From: Candidatus Caldarchaeum sp.
GTDB lineage: Archaea; Thermoproteota; Nitrososphaeria_A; Caldarchaeales; Caldarchaeaceae
Direction: 5' to 3'
DNA length: 11,711 nt
Assembly (NCBI GenBank): GCA_025058435.1
Contig: JANXEM010000063.1
Coordinates: 1-11,711 of the forward strand
Part shown: positions 1 through 6,213 of the stretch, piece by piece
Position numbering within the stretch: position 1 is the first letter of the stretch
How the letters are laid out: every line of letters starts with the position of its first letter
The notes under the pieces: model-generated
Seen by the model: the letters and a program-made list of their open reading frames with translations, nothing else
Database searches by the model: none
Told to the model about the DNA's origin: nothing
Translations under genes and position numbers: made by a program

Positions 1-68
1 TAGCTCAGCCAGGTTAGAGCGCCAGGCTCATAACCTGGTGGCCGTGGGTTCGAATCCCACCGGGCCCA
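1..68 (+). tRNA. tRNA with CAU anticodon (elongator Met or Ile2), 5' end cut by window edge
   Basis: The cloverleaf folds by eye: D stem 3-6/17-20 (GCTC/GAGC), anticodon stem 22-26/34-38 (CCAGG/CCTGG), anticodon CAT at 29-31 in loop CTCATAA, T arm 44-60 (GTGGG, loop TTCGAAT, CCCAC), 3' acceptor strand 61-67 (CGGGCCC) and discriminator A68. The matching first seven bases (expected GGGCCCG) lie before base 1. No CCA is encoded, as is usual in archaea. The anticodon stem lacks the three G-C pairs typical of initiator tRNA, so this is either elongator tRNA-Met or the tRNA-Ile2 whose C34 is modified to agmatidine to read AUA. The bases seen do not let me choose between them. It converges with livF, with one base between. 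Confidence 0.95.
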
Positions 69-69
69 G

Positions 70-780
70 CTAAAGCCCGAGATAATGTTTCTTCAGATGT
101 TCGTTTTCCTGCACTTCTTCCCTTTTTCCCGATATGGCTATTCGGCCGTTTTCCATGACGTAGGCGTGGTCGCATATGGCGAGGGCCCTTTCGACGAACT
201 GGTCGACGACGAGGAATGTGAAGCCTTTCTGCTTGAGTTCGACGAGTTTGTCGAAGATGAGTTCGACGAGTTTGGGGGCTAGGCCGCTGCTCGGTTCGTC
301 GACGACGAGGAGGTCGGAGCTGGTTATGAGCGCCCTCGCTATGGCGAGCATCTGGGCTTCGCCGCCGCTCAGCTGTCTCGCCGGCTGCTTTCTTCTTTCC
401 CTCAAAATGGGGAAAAGGTCTTCGACCCAAGCAATCCTCTCTTCAAGTTCTTGATTGTTTTTGATGGCGTACGCTCCCATCAGAAGGTTTTCGCGGACCG
501 TTAGGTTGGGGAAAAGCCGTCTTCCTTCGGGGACGACCGAAAGGCCCATCTGCCGGATGCGGTGCGGAGGCAGGCCCGTGATGTCAGCGTTTTTAAAGAA
601 GACTTTGCCCGAATAGGGTTTAATCAGGCCCGACAACACCTTTATCAAAGTGGTTTTGCCTGCTCCGTTGGAGCCTATCAAGGCGGTTACGGATTTTTCA
701 TGTACCGTGATGTTGACGTTCCAGAGTATTTGGAGTTTTGAGTAGCCGGCGTTCAGCTGCGATGTTTGGAGAAGCGTCAT
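70..780 (-). CDS. livF: Branched-chain amino-acid ABC transporter ATPase, LivF family
   Basis: 236-residue cytoplasmic ATPase that pairs with LivG to power the LivHM permease. It has Walker A GSNGAGKTT (36-44), the LivF hallmark VPEGRR (83-88, Glu where other ABC ATPases have the Q-loop Gln), a canonical LSGGE signature (137-141), Walker B LLVVDEP (158-163) and D-loop SGLAP. The switch position reads VVDQF with Gln194 instead of His. LivF proteins usually read VEQN here, so Gln is normal for the family. The length is typical. The ATG at 780 follows an AGGTGA that contains the stop of livG, so the two are probably translationally coupled. It is the last gene of the operon. Its TAG stop (70-72) lies next to the tRNA 3' end, leaving no room for a terminator of its own. 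The transported substrate cannot be read from this subunit. Confidence 0.95.
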   Translation of the reverse strand: MTLLQTSQLNAGYSKLQILWNVNITVHEKSVTALIGSNGAGKTTLIKVLSGLIKPYSGKVFFKNADITGLPPHRIRQMGLSVVPEGRRLFPNLTVRENLLMGAYAIKNNQELEERIAWVEDLFPILRERRKQPARQLSGGEAQMLAIARALITSSDLLVVDEPSSGLAPKLVELIFDKLVELKQKGFTFLVVDQFVERALAICDHAYVMENGRIAISGKREEVQENEHLKKHYLGL

Positions 781-789
781 CTTTCGTGT

Positions 790-795
790 TCACCT
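790..795 (-). promoter_or_regulatory. Ribosome-binding site of livF
   Basis: The minus strand reads AGGTGA. Its TGA is the stop codon of livG, and the livF ATG follows after 9 nt. It matches the anti-Shine-Dalgarno sequence of archaeal 16S rRNA and suggests coupling by terminating ribosomes. Confidence 0.8.
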
Positions 796-1524
796 CGATT
801 TTCCGGTGTTGCGTACGCCCAGATAAGCCTCGATGACTTTGACGTCGTTGCTGACTTCCTCGGGCTTTCCTTCGCTGATGACTTCACCGTAGTTGAGAAC
901 GTAGACACGGTCGGAGATGTTCATCACAAACCTCATCACGTGTTCGACGAGTAAAACCGTCAGCTTACGCTCTTTGCTCAAGCGTTTAACCAAAGCAACC
1001 ATCTGGTCAACTTCGGCCGGCGTGAGGCCTGAAACAGCTTCGTCGAGCAGGAGCAGTTTTGGCTCGGTTGCGAGCCCGCGCGCAAGCTCAACAAGCTTCA
1101 GCTGAGGAGTGTTCAGCTCTTTGGCGTATTTGTCCCTTAGCTCGGTTATGCCGACGGTTTTCATGGCGTCCTCGGCTTTTTTAGCCGCCTGCTTTGAGTC
1201 GCTCGTCCTGAGGTAGGCTCCGACGAGGACGGATTCTTCGACCGTCATGCCGAGAAACGGTTTGACTATTTGGAAGCATCGCGCGGCTCCCCGGGCCGCC
1301 ACTTGATGGGGCTGCAACCCGGTGATGTCTTCTCCAAAAAGTCTGACAACGCCGCTGTCTGGCTTGAGGAACCCGGTGACGACGTTGAAGAGGGTTGTTT
1401 TGCCGGCGCCGTTCGGGCCTATCAGGCCGACGATTTCGTTCTCCTTGACCACCATGGTTACGTTCTGAAGGGCCGCCAAAGCTCCGAAACGTTTCGAAAC
1501 ATTTTCAATTTCCAGAGCGTTCAT
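790..1524 (-). CDS. livG: Branched-chain amino-acid ABC transporter ATPase, LivG family
   Basis: 244-residue ATPase, partner of LivF. It shows Walker A GPNGAGKTT (36-44), Q-loop CFQ (Gln85), Walker B LLLLDEA with Asp151 and Glu152, SGLTP D-loop, and switch His185 in VLLVEH. The C-terminus (VIEAYLG) is typical of LivG. The ABC signature is not canonical: where LSGGQ or LSYGQ is expected it reads LNTPQ (127-131) before LKLVELARGLA. Some LivG proteins are known to vary here. The open frame begins at a GTG (1527), but GAGGTGAT at 1530-1537 fits better with the ATG at 1524 (5 nt spacing against 2), so the ATG was chosen. It is fourth in the operon, 17 bp after livM. Confidence 0.94.
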   Translation of the reverse strand: MNALEIENVSKRFGALAALQNVTMVVKENEIVGLIGPNGAGKTTLFNVVTGFLKPDSGVVRLFGEDITGLQPHQVAARGAARCFQIVKPFLGMTVEESVLVGAYLRTSDSKQAAKKAEDAMKTVGITELRDKYAKELNTPQLKLVELARGLATEPKLLLLDEAVSGLTPAEVDQMVALVKRLSKERKLTVLLVEHVMRFVMNISDRVYVLNYGEVISEGKPEEVSNDVKVIEAYLGVRNTGKSR

Positions 1525-1529
1525 CACGC

Positions 1530-1537
1530 ATCACCTC
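1530..1537 (-). promoter_or_regulatory. Ribosome-binding site of livG
   Basis: The minus strand reads GAGGTGAT, the strongest anti-Shine-Dalgarno match in the liv operon. It lies 5 nt before the ATG at 1524 and decides that start over the GTG three bases upstream. Confidence 0.8.
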
Positions 1538-1541
1538 TTGG

Positions 1542-2522
1542 TCAACGGCTGACGCGCTGCGGTTTCGCAAGGCCCATCTTTTTTGAAACTGAGTCTATGA
1601 GCGGGCCGATTCCGTCTGGTTTGAAAAGAATTATCATAACGAGGATGATTCCGAAGATGACTTGATGGAGGCCGATGACGACGGCGCCCACGCTGATCCT
1701 CAGGTATTCCTGCACGGATAGTAGGATGACGGATAGTATCGGCGGGCCCCAGAAATGGCCCAGGCCGCCTGCGATGGCGAGGGTTACTGTCTGGATGCTT
1801 ATCCAGCTGTCGAAAAGAGTTGGGTGATAGAATCCGACCATGCTGGTGTAGATTCCGCCGGTCATGGCTGTTATGAAGCTGTATATCATCAAAGCTCTGA
1901 GTTTGTATTTGCGGATGTCGACTCCCAGCATTTCAGCGGCTTCTTCATTCTCCCTGATGCTCAAAAGATACAATCCTGTCTTTCCTCTTCTCACCCTGTA
2001 GACAATCACGAAGGTCGCTGCCAGCAAAGCGAGAGATACGTAGTAGTAGAAGATTTTGTACCCCGACCTCATGAAGAAGGGGTCGAACTCGGCGTAGGGG
2101 ATGTACCTTTCTAAGGGGCCGGCGACGTCTGTCCAGAGGAGGAATATTTTCTGGAGAATTAGGACGAGGGCGAGTGATGATAGGGCGTACCAGACTTCTC
2201 TTATGCCGAACCGGAAGCTGGGGTAACCTATTACGAAGGCCACGGCCGCCGCCGCGAAGCCGCTGACTATCAAGCCCAGCCAGCCGGATATTCCGTGGTA
2301 GACCATCAGGTAACCGGTGACGATTGCCCCGAGGCCGTGGTAGGCTCCGGCTCCGAGGTCGAGCTGGCCGCCGTATCCGCCGATAAGCTGCCAGGCGACG
2401 ACGATGGATGTGTAAAGGAGTATCAACGTGGTGAGGAAGAGATAGTATTCGTTGAGTCCGAGAATGAAGGGTAAGACCATGGCCAAAGCGGCGAGCAAAA
2501 GCGGGAAAAGTTTTCGGTTCAT
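1542..2522 (-). CDS. livM: Branched-chain amino-acid ABC transporter permease, LivM family
   Basis: 326-residue integral membrane permease that forms the importer channel with LivH. The chain is a series of hydrophobic helices from residue 4 onward. It carries the LivM-type segment around GGYGGQLDLGAGAY (family GYxGQxSLGxAAF, here with Asp for Ser) and the cytoplasmic ATPase-contact loop IRENEEAAEMLGVD. A later GGLGHFWGP matches the conserved turn before the last helices. The frame is open to a TTG at 2561, which would overlap livH by 37 bp and add a charged leader. The ATG at 2522 gives the usual short N-terminus (MNRKLFPLLL) and sits 2 nt after the livH stop, so it was chosen. Confidence in the family is high. 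Substrate specificity is not visible. Confidence 0.93.
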   Translation of the reverse strand: MNRKLFPLLLAALAMVLPFILGLNEYYLFLTTLILLYTSIVVAWQLIGGYGGQLDLGAGAYHGLGAIVTGYLMVYHGISGWLGLIVSGFAAAAVAFVIGYPSFRFGIREVWYALSSLALVLILQKIFLLWTDVAGPLERYIPYAEFDPFFMRSGYKIFYYYVSLALLAATFVIVYRVRRGKTGLYLLSIRENEEAAEMLGVDIRKYKLRALMIYSFITAMTGGIYTSMVGFYHPTLFDSWISIQTVTLAIAGGLGHFWGPPILSVILLSVQEYLRISVGAVVIGLHQVIFGIILVMIILFKPDGIGPLIDSVSKKMGLAKPQRVSR

Positions 2523-2524
2523 CT

Positions 2525-2529
2525 TCACC
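2525..2529 (-). promoter_or_regulatory. Putative ribosome-binding site at the livH/livM junction
   Basis: The minus strand reads GGTGA, whose TGA is the livH stop. The livM ATG at 2522 follows after only 2 nt, shorter than at the other junctions. Initiation may therefore rely on terminating ribosomes re-engaging more than on normal Shine-Dalgarno spacing. Confidence 0.5.
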
Positions 2530-3403
2530 GCCTTCCGAACAAGCCTTTCGGCCTCAGCCAAAGAATCAGGATGAACAATCCGTAAAGAACGATTTCACGG
2601 CCTCGGGCGTCCCAAAGGCCCGAAGCAAGGCTGTCGGCGAGTCCGAAGATTATCGATGCGGCGAAGATGCCTTTGACCGTTCCGAGGCCTGCGAGGGCTA
2701 CGATGGCCCACGTCAAAAGCCCGAACAGAAGGCCCGAAGTCGGGGTGACGGCTTGATAAGTCATGATAAGAGAGCCCGACAACCCTACCAAGGCCATGCT
2801 GATGCCCGTCGTCAGCAGAAACAGACGGCTCGTGTCAACCCCCATAAGCGAAACGGCTTCGACGTCGTCGGCGGCGGCCTTCATGGCGATGCCCAGCTTC
2901 GACTTTTCGAGAAACTGGTTCAATATCACCAACGTGAAGACGCTGACGACCGTTGCGAGAAGTTTGTCGAGAGGGATGATAATGGGGCCGACGTTGACCG
3001 ATGTAGCGAAAACCGTGTAGGGCGGGGCTTTCGGTTCGGCGGCCCATACGGTGAGGGCCAGGTTTCGGAGAAGCACCACGATGCCGACGGTCGCGGCTAT
3101 CTGGGATAACGGCGGTGCTTTAACGAGTCGTTTGAATATTCCGAGGTATGTGAGGACGCCGATTCCGAAGAAGATTGGGATGGTCAGGACAGGTGAAAGA
3201 ACTGGGTCGCCGAACAAACTGATGGACAGAAAATAGGTTAGGTACATGGCGAGCATGATGTATTCGCCGTGGGCGAAGTTGATGAGGTTGGCGACACCGA
3301 ACAGAAGCGACAACCCCATCGCGGCGAGGGCGTAAACGCCTCCGAGCATAAGCCCGAAAACAACCACCTGAATGAGCTGAACACCGAAATCTGCCCCAAC
3401 CAA
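2525..3403 (-). CDS. livH: Branched-chain amino-acid ABC transporter permease, LivH family
   Basis: 292-residue polytopic permease that pairs with LivM. LivH hallmarks are a first helix running into GGVYALAAMGLSLLFG, the motif NFAHGEY (42-48), the ATPase-contact loop GIAMKAAADDVEAVSLMGVD, and the C-terminal LWLRPKGLFG, which is nearly invariant in the family. The frame is open upstream to 3526, but that would run into the preceding gene and add a polar leader with no homology I recognise. The TTG at 3403 gives a normal length, with CGGTG at 3411-3415 lying 7 nt before it, so it was chosen. The start remains moderately uncertain because TTG is a weak codon. It follows the binding-protein gene by 37 bp. 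Confidence 0.93.
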   Translation of the reverse strand: MVGADFGVQLIQVVVFGLMLGGVYALAAMGLSLLFGVANLINFAHGEYIMLAMYLTYFLSISLFGDPVLSPVLTIPIFFGIGVLTYLGIFKRLVKAPPLSQIAATVGIVVLLRNLALTVWAAEPKAPPYTVFATSVNVGPIIIPLDKLLATVVSVFTLVILNQFLEKSKLGIAMKAAADDVEAVSLMGVDTSRLFLLTTGISMALVGLSGSLIMTYQAVTPTSGLLFGLLTWAIVALAGLGTVKGIFAASIIFGLADSLASGLWDARGREIVLYGLFILILWLRPKGLFGRR

Positions 3404-3410
3404 ATTAACA

Positions 3411-3415
3411 CACCG
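3411..3415 (-). promoter_or_regulatory. Putative ribosome-binding site of livH
   Basis: CGGTG on the minus strand, 7 nt before the TTG at 3403. It is a short match, but it is the best in the gap and supports the late start. Confidence 0.45.
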
Positions 3416-3422
3416 TACGCAG

Positions 3423-3428
3423 AAAAAA
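3423..3428 (-). terminator. Possible T-tract attenuator between the binding-protein gene and livH
   Basis: Just after the TAA stop of the binding-protein gene the minus strand has CAATTTTTTC, a run of six T. Archaeal RNA polymerase can terminate at T-tracts without a hairpin. A partial stop here would let the binding protein be made in excess over the membrane subunits. A TATA-like CTTAAATT (3438-3445) overlaps the same junction, so an internal promoter is an alternative reading. Confidence 0.25.
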
Positions 3429-3440
3429 TTGAAATGGAAT

Positions 3441-4727
3441 TTAAGGCCTTGGGAACAGAGGCTTGGTCTGTGCTTTTTCGAACGGGTAGACGAGAACCGG
3501 TTTACCGCCCTGAACCTGAAGGACAACGGCCTGTGCGTAGATGTTGTCGCCGGACGGCCCGAGTTTGATTCTTCCCGACGGATAGGTTTCAGCGGCTGGG
3601 CCGCTACGGAGGTCGAGCTCGAACATAGCCTTCATCAAGTTGTCTCCGTCAAGCGGTTTGTCGGGAAACATTTTCCCACTCAGCTCGAGAGCTTCCTTCA
3701 AAGTCCACAGCGTGTAGAAAATTATGCCTGCGGCTTCCGTCGGAAGTTTTCCGTACTTGCTTTGGAAACGTTGGACGAGCTGTTTGTTGTATTCGGTGGG
3801 CAGGAACGGGTCGTAGCTGTAGGTGTTGGTCATCAGCTCAGTCGCGTCGCCCGCCGCCTTAATCGAATCGGGGTCGGAAAGGCCCGTTCCACCGGCACCG
3901 GCTATGAACTGGACCTTCAAACCCAGAGACTTGACGGCTTTGGCGAAGAGAACCGAATCTGCGTAGTATGGGACGATGAAGACGATGTCGGGGTTGGCCT
4001 GCCTAATTCTTTCGATGATGGGCGACATGTCCGTGATGTCGGTAGGATATTTGATTCTGTCAACAGGCCTTATTCCGAGGTCTCTCAACCGTGTGTAGAC
4101 GCCGTCAGCGGTAACTTCGCCGAACAACCCATCGAAGTGGACGATCACGGGCCTCTGTATCTTAGCGCCAGCCTGCCGGAAAACACCGACGGCGAAATCG
4201 ACGCTCGTCGCCCCGTGGACAGAGGCCTTCGGCGGAAGCCGGACGATATACTTGAATCCCCTTGCGGTCAAATAGTCGACCAAAGCATCAGCCATCACCA
4301 CAACCTTTTTCGGCTCCGTTACATCCAACATCGTCAGCGTGTGGGCGCTGATGAAAGCGCCTATCAAGACGTTCACCCCGTCCACATTAACCAGCTTTTC
4401 AGCTGCAAGCCTCGCCCCATCAGCCGTGCTCTTGCTGTCCTCGACGAAAAGCCGGAGCTTCGCACCGCCGAGACTCGATATTCCGCCTTTGCTGTTTATC
4501 TCTTCAACGATCAGCTCAGCGGCCATCTTAGCCTCATTCCCGAAAACAGCGTAAGCGCCGCTCAACGGCTCCACCAAACCCACCCGAACTTCGCTGACCC
4601 TTGCCGTCGAAGGGGTAGACGGCAGGAAAATCGTGAACACGCCGACGCCGACCACGGCAACGATAACCAACGCAGCCACAAGGACCAAAGCCTGTGTTCT
4701 GGTCAACGCTTTCGAAACGTTTTTCAC
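3441..4727 (-). CDS. livK: Branched-chain amino-acid-type ABC transporter substrate-binding protein, membrane-anchored
   Basis: 428-residue extracytoplasmic receptor of the Peripla_BP_6 (LivJ/LivK) type that delivers its ligand to LivHMGF. A short basic N-terminus leads to one hydrophobic helix (about 11-34, rich in Val and Ala) with no lipobox Cys, then a Pro/Ser/Thr linker, so it is probably held by an uncleaved N-terminal anchor. The receptor domain begins near residue 46 with VRVGLVEPLSGAYAVFG, the family's first strand and ligand loop, followed by AAELIVEEINSKGG. The C-terminus VLVYPFEKAQ is also typical. The frame is open to 5063, but that extension would run through the divergent promoter region and nnrE. 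GTG 4727 lies 24 nt from the edge of a TATA box, which fits a leaderless start. It is the first gene of the operon. The ligand could be Leu/Ile/Val, another amino acid or an amide. The symbol reflects family only. Confidence 0.93.
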   Translation of the reverse strand: MKNVSKALTRTQALVLVAALVIVAVVGVGVFTIFLPSTPSTARVSEVRVGLVEPLSGAYAVFGNEAKMAAELIVEEINSKGGISSLGGAKLRLFVEDSKSTADGARLAAEKLVNVDGVNVLIGAFISAHTLTMLDVTEPKKVVVMADALVDYLTARGFKYIVRLPPKASVHGATSVDFAVGVFRQAGAKIQRPVIVHFDGLFGEVTADGVYTRLRDLGIRPVDRIKYPTDITDMSPIIERIRQANPDIVFIVPYYADSVLFAKAVKSLGLKVQFIAGAGGTGLSDPDSIKAAGDATELMTNTYSYDPFLPTEYNKQLVQRFQSKYGKLPTEAAGIIFYTLWTLKEALELSGKMFPDKPLDGDNLMKAMFELDLRSGPAAETYPSGRIKLGPSGDNIYAQAVVLQVQGGKPVLVYPFEKAQTKPLFPRP

Positions 4728-4750
4728 GCCATGTTTTTGTGCTTCCGTTG

Positions 4751-4758
4751 TATTTAAA
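4751..4758 (-). promoter_or_regulatory. Promoter (TATA box) of the liv operon
   Basis: The minus strand reads TTTAAATA, centred about 27 nt before the GTG at 4727. With normal archaeal geometry transcription would start at or beside the first base of that codon, giving a leaderless mRNA. No clear purine-rich BRE is seen. Confidence 0.65.
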
Positions 4759-4784
4759 TGATTGGAAAATATCGCGGCGGAACC

Positions 4785-4799
4785 TGCGGACTGTCCGCA
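4785..4799. promoter_or_regulatory. Perfect 6-bp dyad in the divergent control region
   Basis: TGCGGA and TCCGCA are perfect inverted arms separated by CTG. The dyad lies between the two divergent TATA boxes, about 27 bp upstream of the liv TATA. That position suits an activator or a shared regulator, for example of the Lrp type. The function is inferred only from position and symmetry. Confidence 0.4.
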
Positions 4800-4803
4800 T
4801 CCT

Positions 4804-4820
4804 ACGCGACATATGTGCGT
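4804..4820. promoter_or_regulatory. Imperfect dyad around ACATATGT in the divergent control region
   Basis: ACGC and GCGT flank an ACATATGT core, with one extra G on the left side. Its centre is about 20 bp (two helical turns) from the centre of the dyad at 4785-4799, so both could face the same side of the DNA. Confidence 0.3.
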
Positions 4821-4848
4821 ATTGTTTGGCGTTCTCGAGTTTGTAATC

Positions 4849-4857
4849 TTTATATAA
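4849..4857 (+). promoter_or_regulatory. Promoter (TATA box) of nnrE
   Basis: TTTATATAA is a near-ideal archaeal TATA box, centred 29 nt before the TTG at 4882. Predicted transcription start is near 4879-4881, giving a leader of no more than a few bases. Confidence 0.75.
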
Positions 4858-4881
4858 AAAACCGCGGAAAACCGAGTTGAG

Positions 4882-6213
4882 TTGGCTTCCGACACGATCA
4901 CATCTGAAATGATGGGTGTTGTCGATGAAAATTCCGAGTTTATGGGTGTTAAAAGGATTGTTTTGATGGAAAACGCGGGGGCGGCCGTTGCGAGGGCGGT
5001 TGTTTCTTTTCTCGGCCAACCGGAAAAAAGGAAGGTGTTGGTTTTGTGCGGGCCCGGCAACAACGGCGGCGACGGGATGGCGGCCGCCCGTCATCTGGCG
5101 TGCATGGGGGCCAACGTGTCGGTTCTGTTACTCGCCGACCCTGCGAAGATTAGAACCGAAGAAGCCCGAGCCAACTACGAATCGGTCAAAAACATGACGG
5201 CGTCCGTCCGGCTCATCGTTGTTCAAGAGCCGCGGCAAATTTTTGAACTATCGGCTCTTTTCGAAGAAGCCGAAGCGATAGTTGATGCGATACTGGGAAC
5301 CGGTGCGAAAGGAGAGTTGCCCGAACTCTATAGGACAGCGGTCAACCTCGCAAACAACTCATCCGCCCTACGTTTAGCCGTCGACATCCCCACGGGCCTC
5401 GACCCCGACACAGCAGCCGGTGAAATTTTTTTCCAACCCAGCATGGTCGTGGCCCTACACAAACTCAAGCCAGTTCACGAAAAATTCAGGGACAAAACCA
5501 TCGTCGAGAAGATAGGCATTCCACCTGAAACAGAGTTTCTCGCGGGCCCTGGCCAGCTTAAGCTTCTGCTGAGGAGAACAGGTGGTTCAAAGCTTTCATC
5601 GTCTCGACTGGCCTACGTCTTCGGCGAATCTGGGCCCGAACCGAAAACACGAGAGCTACTAACGTCTTTGAAAGGCTTCACCGCCTTCTGCGACCTGAAC
5701 ACGCTCGTCGAAAACACGGAGCTACGATACGCCGTCGCCTCATCACGGGCCGTCCTCGTCTCGTCGGAAGTCAACCCGTTATCCATCAGACCTTTCCTAC
5801 CCAGAAGCCAACCAGTCGTCCTGACTACTCCGACAGGATATATGGTAAACCCTATATACGTGATGTGGAGCGACAAACCTCTACTGGAAGATTTCGGGCA
5901 GAAACATGCTTCATACATCAAAGACGTCGACGAACTTTGCAGGAAACTGGCCGCACCCGTCTACGTCGTCGGCGAAGTCGACATCATGTCCAACGGCGTC
6001 AAAGCTTGGGCCAACTGGCTGGGCAAACCTCTCAAACAAGGATATTTCGGATACGCCGCGGCCCTCGTGACTTGGTTCGTTTCAGCCGGAGCCGATGTTC
6101 TTCTTTCCATGGCGTCGACAAGTTATCTGCTGAGAACCGCTGAAACCAGCCAGCTGGAAAACCCGTCGGCCCTGGCGGAACATGTATTAGGAGCTATCGA
6201 GCGGCTGGCTTGA
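4882..6213 (+). CDS. nnrE: NAD(P)H-hydrate epimerase fused to a degenerate NnrD-like domain
   Basis: 443-residue cytoplasmic metabolite-repair protein. The N-terminal YjeF_N domain (about 5-215) interconverts R and S forms of hydrated NAD(P)H. Its motifs are intact: DENSEFMGV and MENAG (29-33), CGPGNNGGDG (56-65), DAILGTG (135-141), VDIPTGLDPD (167-176) and HKLKP (193-197). Most archaeal versions continue into an NnrD ADP/ATP-dependent dehydratase. Here AGPGQLKLLLRR (221-232) marks its start, but the rest is only about 225 residues, against roughly 275 usual, and lacks the catalytic motifs: no HPGE (TPTGYM at 316-321), no G(S/T)GDVL (QGYFGYAAALV at 386-396) and no GPGxG. The frame is unbroken, so this looks like a retained inactive domain, not a recent frameshift. 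The TTG at 4882 was chosen because the conserved start ITSEMM needs it and it lies just after the TATA box. The 3' end overlaps serS by 20 bp on the opposite strand. Confidence 0.88.
   Translation: MASDTITSEMMGVVDENSEFMGVKRIVLMENAGAAVARAVVSFLGQPEKRKVLVLCGPGNNGGDGMAAARHLACMGANVSVLLLADPAKIRTEEARANYESVKNMTASVRLIVVQEPRQIFELSALFEEAEAIVDAILGTGAKGELPELYRTAVNLANNSSALRLAVDIPTGLDPDTAAGEIFFQPSMVVALHKLKPVHEKFRDKTIVEKIGIPPETEFLAGPGQLKLLLRRTGGSKLSSSRLAYVFGESGPEPKTRELLTSLKGFTAFCDLNTLVENTELRYAVASSRAVLVSSEVNPLSIRPFLPRSQPVVLTTPTGYMVNPIYVMWSDKPLLEDFGQKHASYIKDVDELCRKLAAPVYVVGEVDIMSNGVKAWANWLGKPLKQGYFGYAAALVTWFVSAGADVLLSMASTSYLLRTAETSQLENPSALAEHVLGAIERLA

Noticed and set aside
1..72. tRNA 3' end as an attachment site for an integrated element
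   Set aside because: I found no repeat of the tRNA 3' sequence elsewhere in the window and no integrase or foreign-looking gene beside it; the neighbour is an ordinary liv operon.
14..430. 138-residue minus-strand frame running from livF into the tRNA
   Set aside because: It is out of frame with livF, is almost entirely Arg/Pro/Thr in composition, and ends inside the tRNA gene.
3404..3526. Upstream extension of LivH to 3526
   Set aside because: It overlaps the end of the binding-protein gene and adds a polar, Arg/Ser/Phe-rich leader not found in LivH; the TTG at 3403 gives the family length.
3429..4757. 442-residue open frame on the plus strand, antisense to the substrate-binding protein gene
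   Set aside because: It lies wholly opposite a well-supported conserved gene, has a low-complexity charged composition with no recognisable domain, no promoter or ribosome-binding site, and reflects the absence of stops caused by codon bias on the other strand.
4728..5063. Upstream extension of the substrate-binding protein to an ATG at 5063
   Set aside because: It would put 112 unrelated residues before the membrane anchor, cross both promoters and the start of nnrE, and ignore the TATA box just before GTG 4727.
5865..6143. Possible frameshift explaining the odd C-terminal half of NnrE
   Set aside because: The other plus-strand frame here (92 residues, Arg-rich) shows none of the missing NnrD motifs. 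The nnrE frame itself keeps recognisable NnrD-like strands before and after the lost motifs, so a frameshift does not explain them.
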